Shown here: in pieces, positions 41,947 through 51,444 of the stretch
How positions within the stretch are numbered: the stretch's first letter is position 1
Layout of the letters: each line of letters begins with the position of its first letter
NCBI GenBank assembly: GCA_002862085.1
Contig: PKCK01000099.1
Coordinates: 1-64,000, forward strand
DNA: 64,000 nucleotides
Direction of reading: 5' to 3'
Source of the DNA: Planctomycetota bacterium
GTDB taxonomy: Bacteria > Planctomycetota > UBA1135 > GCA-002686595
Translations under genes and position numbers: made by a program
The notes under the pieces: model-generated
The model's input: the letters and a program-made list of their open reading frames with translations, nothing else
The model's database searches: none
What the model was told of the DNA's origin: nothing

Positions 41947-42588
41947 GGCTGGAGAACGTCTCTGTTGAAGCCGGGAGGCGAGGAGGTGGTGGGCGGACAG
42001 CACCGCGACGGTGAAGCGGACCGGAAAGATACGGATTGCCACCCGTCCGAGGATCGGGCGGAGGTCACGGTGTCCGACGTTCAGGAAGAGGCCGGCCGAC
42101 GACGGCGTTCGGTCGAGGAGAGCGCCGATGGCAGGCCGCCCCCACTCGCCGACGCCCTCCGCCGGGCCGTCATCCCGGCGCGCCCTCGGTCAAATCGGCA
42201 GCCGTCACGAGAGCGCCCCACCCCCTCTGCCACTGTGGCAGCGGGGAGCGCTGCGCCGCCGGAGCCGCCCGGCTGAGCCGCGCACGCCGGCCCGCACGGC
42301 CCCGGGACAGCCATTCCGGCCCCTGAAATGCCGTTCCGACGCCGAGCGCGGACGCGCGACGCCGGGTCTTCGCAGCGCCTGACGGGTGCCGAGCATCTCG
42401 TGCGCGGCCACGGCACGCCCTTTGCTCCCGAACGTGGTCGCGGTCCGGACCTCCGACCCGCGCCCCCGTCGCCCACCACCGCATCCCTCGGTCACCGAGG
42501 CGCGGGCGGCGTCCCCGACACGACCACCGCGGCCGGCGACAGCGCCCGCCGCTCCTCCACCTCCGACCCAGCCCCCTCCAAGAGCCCC
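41947..42588. other. Divergent intergenic region cobT / groEL
   Basis: 642 bases, the longest gap in the window. Open frames crossing it show no family features. It contains two inverted repeats: CGCCGGG/CCCGGCG with a 7-base loop (42160-42180) and CTGCCACTGTGGCAG flanked by CCCC/GGGG (42222-42246). No CIRCE element, riboswitch or clear promoter was recognised. Confidence 0.55.
42222..42246. promoter_or_regulatory. Interrupted palindrome upstream of groEL
   Basis: CTGCCAC-T-GTGGCAG (42227-42241) is extended, after a mismatch, by CCCC/GGGG. The 7-bp half-sites around one centre base look like a dimeric repressor operator. It lies about 340 bases before groEL and 280 before cobT. Confidence 0.35.
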
Positions 42589-44253
42589 ATGGCCAAGCAG
42601 ATGGTTTTCGAGTCCGACGCGCGCGAGGCGATCCTTCGCGGCGTCGACAAGCTCGCCAAGGCGGTCACCACGACCCTCGGCCCCCGCGGACGCAACGCCG
42701 TCATCGACAAGGGCTGGGGAGCCCCCACCGTCACGAAGGACGGCGTCACCGTCGCAGAGGAGATCCAGCTCAAGGATCCCTACGAGCAGATGGGCGCTCA
42801 GCTCGTCAAGGAGGTCGCCTCCAAGACCAGCGACGTGGCCGGTGACGGCACGACGACCGCCACGATGCTCACCCGCACCATCTTCGCGGGAGGCCTGAAG
42901 GCGATCACCGCGGGCGCTGCCCCCGCGCGTCTGAACGCGGGCATGCAGGACGCCGCCTCGAAGATCGCGGCCAAGCTGGAGCAGATGTCCAACAAGGTCG
43001 GCGGCAACGACGAGATCAAGCAGATCGCCACGATCTCGGCCAACAACGACCCGGCGGTCGGCAAGCTCATCGCCGACGCCATGAAGAAGGTCGGGAACGA
43101 CGGGGTCATCACCGTCGAGGACGGCAAGAGCATGGACACCACCGTGGACGTGGTGGAGGGCATGCAGTTCGACCGAGGCTTCCTCTCGCCTCACTTCGTC
43201 ACGAGCCCCGAGGACATGGAGGCGCAGTTCGAGAACGGACTCGTGCTCGTCCACGAGGGCAAGATCTCGAACGTCCAGAGCCTGCTCCCGATCCTCGAGT
43301 CGATCCGCGAGAGCGGCAAGTCACTGCTCATCCTGGCCGAGGACGTCGAGAACGACGCCCTCGCGACTCTCGTGGTCAACAAGATGAACGGCGTCCTGAA
43401 GGTCTGCGCGGTCAAGGCGCCCGGCTACGGCGATCGTCGCAAGCAGATGCTCCTCGACATCGCCGCGCTCACCGGCGCCACGGCGATCATGAAGGACACC
43501 GGCATGGAGCTCGAGCAGGTGACCCCGCAGCACCTCGGCAGCGCCCGCCGCATCACCGTCTCCAGCGACGCCACCACCATGGTCGGCGGCAAGGGCCGCA
43601 AGGAGGACGTCGCCGCGCGCGTCGGCCAGATCCGCGGCGAGATCGAGACGACCACCTCCGACTACGATCGCGAGAAGCTCCAGGAGCGCCTCGCGAAGCT
43701 GACGGGCGGGATCGCACAGATCAACGTCGGCGGCGCCACCGACACCGAGGTGAAGGAGCGCAAGGCCCTCATCGAGGACGCCCTTCACGCCACCCGCGCG
43801 GCCGTCGAGGAGGGCGTCCTGCCCGGCGGCGGAGTCGGGCTCCTGCGCGCTCGCGGCGCGGCCCTCGACCTGAAGCTGCGCGACGACGTCGACTACAACC
43901 TCGGCATCGACACGCTCCACGACGCTCTCGCCGGTCCGATCACCCAGATCGCCGAGAACGCCGGCTTCGACGGCGCGGTCGTGGCCCACAAGGTCACCAA
44001 GGAACGCAAGCAGAGCTTCGGCTTCAACGCTCTGACGGGCGAGTACGGAGACATGGTCGACATGGGCATCATCGACCCGGCCAAGGTCACCAAGTCCGCG
44101 CTCCAGAACGCCGTCAGCGTCGCCACGCTGCTGCTGACCACCGACGCGCTGATCGCCAACAAGCCCGATCCGACCCCCGCGGCCCCCGGCGGCGGTGACA
44201 TGGACGGAATGGGCGGCATGGACGACATGGGAATGGGGGGCATGGGCTTCTGA
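42589..44253 (+). CDS. groEL: Chaperonin GroEL (first copy, with GGM tail)
   Basis: 554 residues. The 60-kDa chaperonin folds proteins in an ATP-driven double ring with Gro[22 protein letters not shown] opens the equatorial domain. The nucleotide motif [12 protein letters not shown] and the catalytic Asp in [15 protein letters not shown] are intact, as is VLPGGG. The C-terminus is Met/Gly-rich, ending [15 protein letters not shown], the tail that fills the ring cavity. No groES is in the window. The next gene, 77 bases on, is a second, divergent groEL. Confidence 0.96.
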   Translation: MAKQMVFESDAREAILRGVDKLAKAVTTTLGPRGRNAVIDKGWGAPTVTKDGVTVAEEIQLKDPYEQMGAQLVKEVASKTSDVAGDGTTTATMLTRTIFAGGLKAITAGAAPARLNAGMQDAASKIAAKLEQMSNKVGGNDEIKQIATISANNDPAVGKLIADAMKKVGNDGVITVEDGKSMDTTVDVVEGMQFDRGFLSPHFVTSPEDMEAQFENGLVLVHEGKISNVQSLLPILESIRESGKSLLILAEDVENDALATLVVNKMNGVLKVCAVKAPGYGDRRKQMLLDIAALTGATAIMKDTGMELEQVTPQHLGSARRITVSSDATTMVGGKGRKEDVAARVGQIRGEIETTTSDYDREKLQERLAKLTGGIAQINVGGATDTEVKERKALIEDALHATRAAVEEGVLPGGGVGLLRARGAALDLKLRDDVDYNLGIDTLHDALAGPITQIAENAGFDGAVVAHKVTKERKQSFGFNALTGEYGDMVDMGIIDPAKVTKSALQNAVSVATLLLTTDALIANKPDPTPAAPGGGDMDGMGGMDDMGMGGMGF

Positions 44254-44330
44254 GCCGCTCCTGAATTCCGACGCCTCCCGAAGGCACTCCCCCACCACCC
44301 GACGCACAACCACACACCCCACTCAACGAC

Positions 44331-45932
44331 ATGGCCAAGCAGATCATGTTCGACGACGCCGCCCGTCAGAAGATGAAGGTCGGCATCGAGAAGCTCGCGA
44401 AGACCGTTCGCGTCACCCTCGGCCCCGCCGGGCGCAACGTCATCCTCCAGAAGAGCTTCGGCTCCCCGCACGTCACCAAGGACGGCGTCTCCGTCGCCAA
44501 GGAGATCGAGCACGTCGATCCCTTCGAGAACATGGGCGCCAAGCTCGTGCTCGAGGTCGCCAACAAGACCAACGACGTCGCTGGTGACGGCACCACCACC
44601 GCCACGGTGCTCGCGTCGGCCATCTTCAACGAGGGCCTCAAGTACGCGACCACCGGCGTCTCCACCATCGAGCTGCGCAACGGCATCGACAAGGCCGTCG
44701 ACAACGCGATCGCCTCGCTCGAGGGCCAGAGCCGCAAGGTGAAGACGAAGGCCGACAAGGCCGCCGTCGCGACCATCAGCGCGAACAACGACCCCGAAAC
44801 GGGTGAGCTCCTCGCCGAGGCCTTCGACAAGGTCGGCGACGAGGGCGTCATCACCGTCGAGGAGAACAAGGGCGTCGAGACCATCCTCGACCACGTCGAG
44901 GGTATGGAGTTCGACAAGGGCTATCTCTCGCCCTACTTCGCGACCGACCTCTCCAAGCTCGTCGCCGAGTACGAGAACGCGCAGATCCTCATCTGCAACA
45001 AGAAGATCTCGACCGTCCGCGAGCTCGTTCCGGCCCTCGAGGGCGCCATGCGCAGCGGCGCGCCGCTCCTCATCATCGCCGAGGACATCGAGGGTGAGGC
45101 CCTGACGGCGCTGGTCATCAATCGCCTCAAGAACGTGCTCAACGTCGTCGCGGTGAAGGCCCCGGGCTTCGGCGAGCGCCGCAAGAGCTATCTCGAGGAC
45201 ATCGCCGCCCTCACCGGCGGCGTCGCCATCACCGACGAGATCGGGATCCAGCTCGAGAACGTCACCGAGGAGCACTTCGGCCGCGCCAAGCGCATCGTCG
45301 TCTCCAAGGACGCCACCACCATCGTCGAGGGAGCGGGCAAGAAGAAGGACGTGAAGGAGCGCGCCGCGCAGATCCGCGTCCAGATCGACAAGACCAGCTC
45401 GGACTACGACAAGGAGAAGCTCGAGGAGCGCCTCGCAAAGCTCACGGCCGGCGTCGCGGTCATCAAGGTCGGCGGCAAGACCGAGGCCGAGATGAAGGAG
45501 AAGAAGGACCGCGTCGAGGACGCACTCAACGCGACTCGCGCCGCCATCCAGGAGGGCATCGTCCCCGGCGGTGGCACCGCGCTCCTCCGCGCGTGCGAGG
45601 CTGTGGCCGAGGGCCGCTACAAGGGCGACGAGAAGTTCGGCGCCCAGATCGTCGAGCGCGCGCTCCAGGCCCCGATCCGCCAGATCGCCGAGAACGCCGG
45701 CGTGGACGGGTCCGTGGTCGCCGAGACGGTGCGCGAGAAGGGCAAGAGCATCGGCTACAACGCCCTCACCAGCGAGTACGAGGACATGTTCAAGGCCGGC
45801 GTCATCGACCCCGCGAAGGTCGTGCGCACCGCGCTCCAGAACGCCGCCTCGATCTCGGGTCTGCTCCTGACGACGGACTCGATGATCACCGACATCAAGG
45901 ACGACGAGACCATCGAGGGCTCCGTCGCCTGA
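44331..45932 (+). CDS. groEL: Chaperonin GroEL (second copy, no GGM tail)
   Basis: 533 residues. The ATPase motifs are intact ([46 protein letters not shown]) and [19 protein letters not shown] is standard. It ends [17 protein letters not shown] with no Gly-Met tail. The two GroELs differ clearly along their length, so they are not a recent duplication. A strong hairpin follows, then dnaJ and grpE. Loss of the tail usually marks a specialised paralogue, but here both copies are otherwise complete. Confidence 0.96.
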   Translation: MAKQIMFDDAARQKMKVGIEKLAKTVRVTLGPAGRNVILQKSFGSPHVTKDGVSVAKEIEHVDPFENMGAKLVLEVANKTNDVAGDGTTTATVLASAIFNEGLKYATTGVSTIELRNGIDKAVDNAIASLEGQSRKVKTKADKAAVATISANNDPETGELLAEAFDKVGDEGVITVEENKGVETILDHVEGMEFDKGYLSPYFATDLSKLVAEYENAQILICNKKISTVRELVPALEGAMRSGAPLLIIAEDIEGEALTALVINRLKNVLNVVAVKAPGFGERRKSYLEDIAALTGGVAITDEIGIQLENVTEEHFGRAKRIVVSKDATTIVEGAGKKKDVKERAAQIRVQIDKTSSDYDKEKLEERLAKLTAGVAVIKVGGKTEAEMKEKKDRVEDALNATRAAIQEGIVPGGGTALLRACEAVAEGRYKGDEKFGAQIVERALQAPIRQIAENAGVDGSVVAETVREKGKSIGYNALTSEYEDMFKAGVIDPAKVVRTALQNAASISGLLLTTDSMITDIKDDETIEGSVA

Positions 45933-45981
45933 TCCCTCGGCCGGCCCGGGCCACCGCCCGCCCGCCGGCCGGGCCGCTCCC

Positions 45982-46015
45982 GAGGGCGGCGGAGCGCCTG
46001 CGCTCCGCCGCCCTC
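45982..46015 (+). terminator. Strong hairpin after the second groEL
   Basis: GAGGGCGGCGGAGCG pairs perfectly (15 bp) with CGCTCCGCCGCCCTC around the loop CCTG, 49 bases after the stop and 34 before dnaJ. The tail is GTCTCTCCC, not T-rich. Confidence 0.65.
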
Positions 46016-46049
46016 GTCTCTCCCACCGGCCCTCCGCACCTCCCACCGC

Positions 46050-47180
46050 ATGGCATCCAAGCGCGACTTCTACGAGGTCCTCGGCGTCTCCAAGGACGCG
46101 AGCGCGGCCGACATCAAGAAGGCGTACCGAAAGCTCGCGCTTCAGTACCACCCGGATCAGAACCCCGACGATGCGGGCGCGGAGGCGAAGTTCAAAGAGG
46201 CCGCCGAGGCCTACGACGTCCTCTCGGATGACGGCAAGCGCCAGCGCTACGATCAGTTCGGCCACCAGGCGTTCGCCGGCGGCGCGAGCGGCGGCGGCGG
46301 CGGGTTCACGAACGTCGAGGACATCTTCTCGGCCTTCGGCGACATCTTCGGCGGCGCCGGCGGGGCCTTCGGGAGCATGTTCGGCGGCGGCGGAGGCCGA
46401 CGACGCGGCCCTCGCCGCGGCCGTGACCTGCGCATCGTGCTCGAACTGACTCTCGAGGAGATCGACCAGGGTGTCACGAAGACGGTCGCTCTGAAGCGCC
46501 TCGACATCTGCGACACGTGCGACGGCACCGGAGCGCGCCCGGGCACGTCGAAGATCACGTGCAGGACATGCGGTGGCACCGGTCAGGTCACGCGCAGCGC
46601 GGGGTTCTTCCAGATGGCCAGCCCCTGCCCGGCGTGCCACGGCACCGGCGAGATCATCGAACACCCGTGCCAGGACTGCTCCGGCAGCGGCACGGTCCAG
46701 AAACGCAAGGAGATCGAGATCAAGGTCCCGGCCGGCGTCGAGGAGGGCGTCCAGCTGCGCGTCACGGGCGAGGGCGACGCAGGTCCGGAGGGCGCTCCCC
46801 GCGGCGACCTCTACTGCGTGATCCGCGAGAAGGAGCACAGGGCGTTCCAGCGCTCCGGCCCGGACGTGCTGACCGAGGTCCCCTTCTCCTTCGCGCAGCT
46901 CGCCCTCGGTGACAAGGTCGAGATCCCGACCCTGCGCGGCAAGGTCGAGATGACCGTCCCCGCGGGCACCCAGAGCGGCAAGGTCTTCCGACTCCGTGGC
47001 CAAGGCCTTCCGCGCCTCGAGGGCCGCGGCAAGGGCGATCAGCTCGTGCGCGTCTTCTGCGAGATCCCGAACAAACTGACCGACCGCCAGGAGGAGATCC
47101 TGCGCGAGTTCCAGGAGATCGACGGTGAGCAGACCGGCAAGAAGTCGTTCTTCGATCGCGTCACCGAGTACTTCACGTGA
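46050..47180 (+). CDS. dnaJ: Chaperone protein DnaJ
   Basis: 376 residues, full class A architecture. The J domain occupies residues 5-70 with the HPD triad at 34-36. A Gly/Phe-rich region (70-115) with [17 protein letters not shown] follows. Four zinc-binding repeats are present ([32 protein letters not shown]), then the substrate-binding C-domains. It stimulates the ATPase of DnaK and delivers clients. dnaK is not in the window. Its stop overlaps the grpE start (GTGA), giving the unusual order dnaJ-grpE. Confidence 0.96.
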   Translation: MASKRDFYEVLGVSKDASAADIKKAYRKLALQYHPDQNPDDAGAEAKFKEAAEAYDVLSDDGKRQRYDQFGHQAFAGGASGGGGGFTNVEDIFSAFGDIFGGAGGAFGSMFGGGGGRRRGPRRGRDLRIVLELTLEEIDQGVTKTVALKRLDICDTCDGTGARPGTSKITCRTCGGTGQVTRSAGFFQMASPCPACHGTGEIIEHPCQDCSGSGTVQKRKEIEIKVPAGVEEGVQLRVTGEGDAGPEGAPRGDLYCVIREKEHRAFQRSGPDVLTEVPFSFAQLALGDKVEIPTLRGKVEMTVPAGTQSGKVFRLRGQGLPRLEGRGKGDQLVRVFCEIPNKLTDRQEEILREFQEIDGEQTGKKSFFDRVTEYFT

Positions 47181-47803
47181 TCCAAATGGCCTTCGGCAAG
47201 CGCAAGAAGAAGGACGAGACCATGCACGAGACCAGCCAGACCTCGGAGAGCGCCGAGGAGCAGGCGGGCGCCGAGGCGCCCGCGGAGCCGCCCACGCCCG
47301 AGGACGAGCTCGAAGCCGCGCACGCGGAGCGCGATGCGTTCGAGCAGAAGTGGCTGCGCGCCCAGGCGGACTTCCAGAACCTCCGTCGGCGCACGGCGGA
47401 GGACATCGACGCGGCCGTGGGCCGCGCGAAGTCCGAGGTCCTCGCCGAGGCGATCACCGTCCTCGACTACCTCGACATGGCCCTCGCCGCGCCGGTCACC
47501 ACCGACGAGGCGAAGAACCTCAAGATCGGCGTCGAGATGACCCGCGGCCAGCTCCAGGGGCTGTTCGATCGGCTCGACGTGAAGCCCATCGTGGCCGAGG
47601 GGACCTTCGATCCGGCGCTGCACCAGGCCGTGTCCACCGTCGAGACCGAGGAGCACGGTCCTGGCGAGATCGTCGAGGTCGTGCGCGGGGGCTGGTGCAT
47701 GGGCGAGACGGTCCTGCGCTACGCCCAGGTCCGGGTGGCCGCGGCCCTCGAGGCCGAGGAGACCGCGGAGACCGAAGAGGAACCGTCCGACGGCGGGGAG
47801 TGA
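47177..47803 (+). CDS. grpE: Nucleotide exchange factor GrpE
   Basis: 208 residues from GTG (ATG at 47186 is an alternative). GrpE releases ADP from DnaK. An acidic, disordered N-terminus is followed by the long dimerisation helix ([20 protein letters not shown]), the four-helix region with [14 protein letters not shown] and [20 protein letters not shown], and the beta-wing [20 protein letters not shown] with [20 protein letters not shown]. All are family hallmarks. It is coupled to dnaJ and followed 4 bases later by the zinc-ribbon gene. Confidence 0.94.
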   Translation: MIQMAFGKRKKKDETMHETSQTSESAEEQAGAEAPAEPPTPEDELEAAHAERDAFEQKWLRAQADFQNLRRRTAEDIDAAVGRAKSEVLAEAITVLDYLDMALAAPVTTDEAKNLKIGVEMTRGQLQGLFDRLDVKPIVAEGTFDPALHQAVSTVETEEHGPGEIVEVVRGGWCMGETVLRYAQVRVAAALEAEETAETEEEPSDGGE

Positions 47804-47807
47804 ACCG

Positions 47808-48056
47808 GTGCCGACCTACGACTACGCGTGCGAGGCCTGCGGGCACACCTTCGAGGAGTTCCAGATGATGAGCGACCCGGTGCTCCGCAAGTGTCCCCGG
47901 TGCGGGGAGTCGAAGCTCCAGCGCCTCATCGGTGGCGGGGCTGGCTTCCTCTTCAAGGGATCCGGCTATCACGTCACCGACTACCGGTCCAAGTCCTACG
48001 AGGACGGCAAGAAGGCCGACTCGAAGTCCGGCAGTGGCCCTCCGGAGCCCGCCTGA
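47808..48056 (+). CDS. FmdB-family zinc ribbon protein
   Basis: 82 residues from GTG. MPTYDYACEACGHTFEEFQ and CPRCGESKLQRLIGGGAGFL give the two CxxC knuckles of the FmdB/putative regulatory zinc ribbon family. The tail with GSGYHVTDYRSKSY is also typical. Bacterial members are widespread and often lie next to grpE/dnaJ or housekeeping genes; the exact role is unknown. Confidence 0.85.
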   Translation: MPTYDYACEACGHTFEEFQMMSDPVLRKCPRCGESKLQRLIGGGAGFLFKGSGYHVTDYRSKSYEDGKKADSKSGSGPPEPA

Positions 48057-48102
48057 GGCAGCTGCTGACCGGCTCCGTGCGAGCCGACCACTCCGCCGTT
48101 CC

Positions 48103-48942
48103 CTAGGGGAGCAGGCGCTCCTCGATCAGCCGCGCGATGGCATCGCCGCGGTGGTCCTCGATGACCTCGTCGGCCTCGGCGTGCACCTCCGGCAGGGCGT
48201 TGCCCATGGCGACGCCGAGCCCCGCCTCGCGCAGCATGGGGATGTCGTTGTCCGCGTCCCCCACGGCGATGACGCGCTCGGGCGGGATCCCGCGCGTCTC
48301 CGCGAGGAAACGCAGCGCCTCGGCTTTCCCACGGCAGGGCGCGTGGACGTCGATCGCGCTGTAGGGGTTCGTGCTGTGGCGCGGCAGGACGGACAGCGGG
48401 AAGTGCGAGACGTAGATCGGGCCGCGCGCGACGGCCTCCAGCTCCCGCACCAGCGGCGTGGACCCGTCCTCGCCGCACTTCACCAGGAAGCTGAGACGGA
48501 TCGTGTTCTCGCGCAGGAGGTCCGCGCGTTCCACGAACTGCATCCCGACGAATCCCTCGAAGTTACGGCGCTCCTCGTCCGAGCGCGGCGCCATGGCGAG
48601 CTTCTCGTCGGCGGTCATGACGATCATCTGGATCTCGCGCTCGGCGGCCCAGGCGTGGAGGCGCTCGTTGGTGCGGTTCGAGACGAGCCGCTCCTCGAGC
48701 ATCCGGCCGCCGTCCGGGCACCAGATGGCGCAGCCGTTGAAGAGCACGACGGGCTCGCCGAGCTCGAGCGGAGCGACGACGGGCATGGCCAGGGCCTTCG
48801 AGCGACCGGTGACCACCATCACGGTCTTCCCGGCGTCCTGGGCGCGGCGCAGGGCCGTCAGGTTGCGCGGATCGACCGCCTCGTCCTGGCCGAGCAGGGT
48901 CCCGTCGAGGTCCAGCAAGATCGCGTCGTAGGAGTCGCGCAT
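48103..48942 (-). CDS. HAD-superfamily hydrolase, Cof type
   Basis: 279 residues. Motif I is LLDLDGTLLGQDE (nucleophile and acid Asp), motif II VVTGRSKALAM, and motifs III/IV KAEALRFLAETRGIPPE with VIAVGDADNDIPML. The large C2 cap between residues 85 and 200 marks the Cof/YbiV subgroup, phosphatases of sugar phosphates, FMN or similar. A TATCTT hexamer ends 7 bases before the ATG; leaderless transcription is likely. It is convergent with the FmdB gene. Confidence 0.9.
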   Translation of the reverse strand: MRDSYDAILLDLDGTLLGQDEAVDPRNLTALRRAQDAGKTVMVVTGRSKALAMPVVAPLELGEPVVLFNGCAIWCPDGGRMLEERLVSNRTNERLHAWAAEREIQMIVMTADEKLAMAPRSDEERRNFEGFVGMQFVERADLLRENTIRLSFLVKCGEDGSTPLVRELEAVARGPIYVSHFPLSVLPRHSTNPYSAIDVHAPCRGKAEALRFLAETRGIPPERVIAVGDADNDIPMLREAGLGVAMGNALPEVHAEADEVIEDHRGDAIARLIEERLLP

Positions 48943-48949
48943 CGGGGCG

Positions 48950-48955
48950 AAGATA
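48950..48955 (-). promoter_or_regulatory. TANNNT -10 element, HAD gene
   Basis: TATCTT ends 7 bases before the ATG at 48942. Confidence 0.5.
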
Positions 48956-49142
48956 GCGCCTCCCGTGCGGCCGATCTGCCCCCTGGTGGCCCTCCTCGCC
49001 GCCCTGGAGGAGCCAGAACGAGGTTCCGGAGGGGCCCCGGGGAGGCTTTCGGGCCGATCGAGGACGGGACCCGGCCGCCTCGGTCGATATAGCCGTAGCG
49101 AGAGGGGCCGGACTCGGCCATCCTCGCGCCGAGTCACATCCC

Positions 49143-49802
49143 ATGCGCAGACGAATCAGCCTCCTCCGCCTCGCCCCGCTCGCCGCGGCCGTCCTCCTGA
49201 CCGCCTGCTCGGGGACCCGCAAGCTCGTCGACCCCGTCGTGGTCATCACCACCCGCAACGGCATGGAGCTCGGGGTCACGACCCGGAGCGGCGTCGTCTT
49301 CACCGGCGCCACCGCCGAGCGCGGCGAGATCGAGATCGAGGCCTGGTTCGGCGACGGGCCGACCATCGAGCGCACGATCATCGAGCCCGTCTCCGACGAG
49401 CTGTTCACCGCCGAGATCGACATCGTCCTGCCCTCGGTGCCGATCTCCTTCGACGAACCGCGAGACGGCGAGTCCCTCCAGCTGATGGGCCGCAAGGACG
49501 GGGCCCGGTGGTCCATGTCCGCGCGCGCGAAGACAGACCCCCGCGTCTTCGGCCTGCTGCTGGAGATCCCCTCCGGCTTCCCGGACGACCCCGACCAGGT
49601 GGGGGCCGGTGTGTTTCGCCGCCTCCCCGAGCACCGCCACGAGCTCGTGGGCCTCGTGGTCGGCAAGATCCAGCTCGAGCGCGACGGCTCGGCACAGCGC
49701 TACCTCGCCGTGGCCGGACCGACCGAGCTCTGGCGGCTCGTGGCTCACCGGCGCGATCATCTGCGCAAGAAACCCTTCGTCTACCGCGAGGACATCCTCT
49801 GA
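49143..49802 (+). CDS. Lipoprotein of unknown function
   Basis: 219 residues. The lipoprotein signal MRRRISLLRLAPLAAAVL ends at the lipobox LTAC (Cys about residue 22). The mature part is beta-rich (GVTTRSGVVFTGATAERGEI, EIDIVLPSVPISF) with a basic C-terminus. No family recognised. The convergent trkH gene lies 82 bases on, with a terminator hairpin between. Confidence 0.65.
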   Translation: MRRRISLLRLAPLAAAVLLTACSGTRKLVDPVVVITTRNGMELGVTTRSGVVFTGATAERGEIEIEAWFGDGPTIERTIIEPVSDELFTAEIDIVLPSVPISFDEPRDGESLQLMGRKDGARWSMSARAKTDPRVFGLLLEIPSGFPDDPDQVGAGVFRRLPEHRHELVGLVVGKIQLERDGSAQRYLAVAGPTELWRLVAHRRDHLRKKPFVYREDIL

Positions 49803-49830
49803 TCGCGCCAGCTCGTGCGCGTGACACCGG

Positions 49831-49866
49831 ACGCCGCCTGACTCCCCCGCCGGGGAGCGGCGGCGT
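49831..49866. terminator. Bidirectional hairpin between the lipoprotein gene and trkH
   Basis: ACGCCGC and CTCCCC pair with GGGGAG and GCGGCGT across a small internal loop, loop CGCC, in the gap of two convergent genes. Confidence 0.55.
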
Positions 49867-49884
49867 TCTCGCGTCCTGACGGGA

Positions 49885-51435
49885 TCAGCGGCGCCAGAAG
49901 CCGGGCATCAGCAGCACGACGAGCGCGTAGAACTCCAGGCGGCCGAGCACCATGCAGAAGCTGAGCACGAGCTTCGGGAGCGCCTGGAGCCCGGCGAAGT
50001 TCTCGACGGGCCCGACGCCGCCCAGTCCCGGGCCGACGTTGTTCAGGGTCGCCACCACCGCCGTCGCGCTCGTCTCGAGGTCGGTGCCGAAGCTCGCGAC
50101 GAGCGTCGTGGCGAAGAGGAACACGGCCACCCACAGGACCAGATAGCCCGTGACCGACGAGGTGATCCCCTCGTCGAGCGTCTGGCCATCGATCCGCACG
50201 TCGTGGATGACCCTCGGCCGCGCGAAGCGCCGCACGCCCACCAGCGCCGCCTTGAGCACGATCGCGACCCGGACCAGCTTGAAACCCCCGCTCGTGGAGC
50301 CCGCGCAGGCCCCGCAGAACGCGAGCAGCATCAGGAGGATCCGGCAGAACTGCGGCCACGCGTCGAAATCCTCGGTGGCGAATCCAGCCGTGGTGATGAT
50401 GCAGGTCACCTGGAAGAGGCTGTCACGCAGCGCCTCGACGGGGCCCCCCTGGCCCTCGGCTCCCGACGTGCCGGGCGCGCCCGAGAACCACAGGACACCC
50501 GCGATGCTCAACGTCGCGGCCACCACGATCCCGATGAACATGCGCGCCTCGAGGCTCCCCACGAGCCTGCGCCACGCCGGCCTCGGCCCGACGCGGATGA
50601 GCGTGTCGTAGATCGCGAAGTTGAAGGCCGACAGCAGCATGAAGACCACCAGCACCCCCTCCACGGCCGCCGAGCCGAAGTAGGCGATGCTCTCCGAGTG
50701 GTTCGAGAAGCCGCCGTTCGCGATCGTCGAGAACGTGTGGATGACCGCGTCGAACGTCGGCATCCCGACGAGCAGGAGACCGGCGGCGAGCAGCAGGCTG
50801 AGCGCCATGTAGATCTTCACCAGCATGAGCGCCGAGTCGCGCACACGCTGATGCCCCGCCTCACGGCTGACGCCAGGCACCTCCGAGCGGAAGAGGCTGC
50901 GTCCCCCCGTCGGGAACAGCACCACGAAGACCATCACGATGCCGAAGCCGCCGATCCACTGGCTGAAGCAGCGCCAGAACGCGATGGCGTGGGGCATGGA
51001 GTCGATCCCCTCCCCCGACATGACCGTGGACCCCGTCGTGGTCAGCCCCGACACCGACTCGAAGAAGGCATCCACGAACGAGGTGAAGGTCCCCTCGTAG
51101 AGATAAGGGAGCGCACCTGCGACGCCGCCGACGAGCCACGAGAGCCCGACCGTCGCCAGGCCCTCCCGCCTGAAGAAGTCGATCCGACCCCTCTCGTCCT
51201 TCGTCGAGCCGTGGAACAGGACGGCGGGGATGGCGCCGAGCCCCATGGAGGTGATCGCCGCGTACATGCACGCCCGCGCCGAGTGGTGCTCGTCGTAGCC
51301 GAGCCCCACGAGCGCCGGCACCAGCATGAACACCCCCATCAGGATCATCACGATCCCGAGCATCCGCAGGACCGCGGGGATGTTCACGGGGCGAGGGCCG
51401 CGCCGCACGATCCGGTGGCTGGATGAGGCGGACAT
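49885..51435 (-). CDS. trkH: Potassium uptake channel subunit TrkH
   Basis: 516 residues, about ten membrane helices in four M1-P-M2 units. The four pore segments carry selectivity-filter sequences LTTTGST, IANGGFSN, TTAGFAT and NNVGPGLGG. TrkH with TrkA imports potassium; NAD and ATP binding by TrkA gates it. It starts 9 bases after trkA, so the two are one operon. Confidence 0.95.
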   Translation of the reverse strand: MSASSSHRIVRRGPRPVNIPAVLRMLGIVMILMGVFMLVPALVGLGYDEHHSARACMYAAITSMGLGAIPAVLFHGSTKDERGRIDFFRREGLATVGLSWLVGGVAGALPYLYEGTFTSFVDAFFESVSGLTTTGSTVMSGEGIDSMPHAIAFWRCFSQWIGGFGIVMVFVVLFPTGGRSLFRSEVPGVSREAGHQRVRDSALMLVKIYMALSLLLAAGLLLVGMPTFDAVIHTFSTIANGGFSNHSESIAYFGSAAVEGVLVVFMLLSAFNFAIYDTLIRVGPRPAWRRLVGSLEARMFIGIVVAATLSIAGVLWFSGAPGTSGAEGQGGPVEALRDSLFQVTCIITTAGFATEDFDAWPQFCRILLMLLAFCGACAGSTSGGFKLVRVAIVLKAALVGVRRFARPRVIHDVRIDGQTLDEGITSSVTGYLVLWVAVFLFATTLVASFGTDLETSATAVVATLNNVGPGLGGVGPVENFAGLQALPKLVLSFCMVLGRLEFYALVVLLMPGFWRR

Positions 51436-51444
51436 GGGGGCCCG

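Noticed and set aside
41947..42588. Cobalamin riboswitch before cobT
   Set aside because: The GCCACTGT string at 42229 looked like part of one, but it belongs to a palindrome. The B12 box and other conserved elements are missing.
42250..42588. CIRCE/HrcA operator before groEL
   Set aside because: No TTAGCACTC-N9-GAGTGCTAA or near match was seen.
43893..47003. A minus-strand open frame of over 1000 codons antisense to the groEL-groEL-dnaJ region
   Set aside because: It lies fully opposite certain genes and has repetitive Glu/Asp/Leu composition with no family motif. Long antisense frames are expected when third positions are nearly all G or C.
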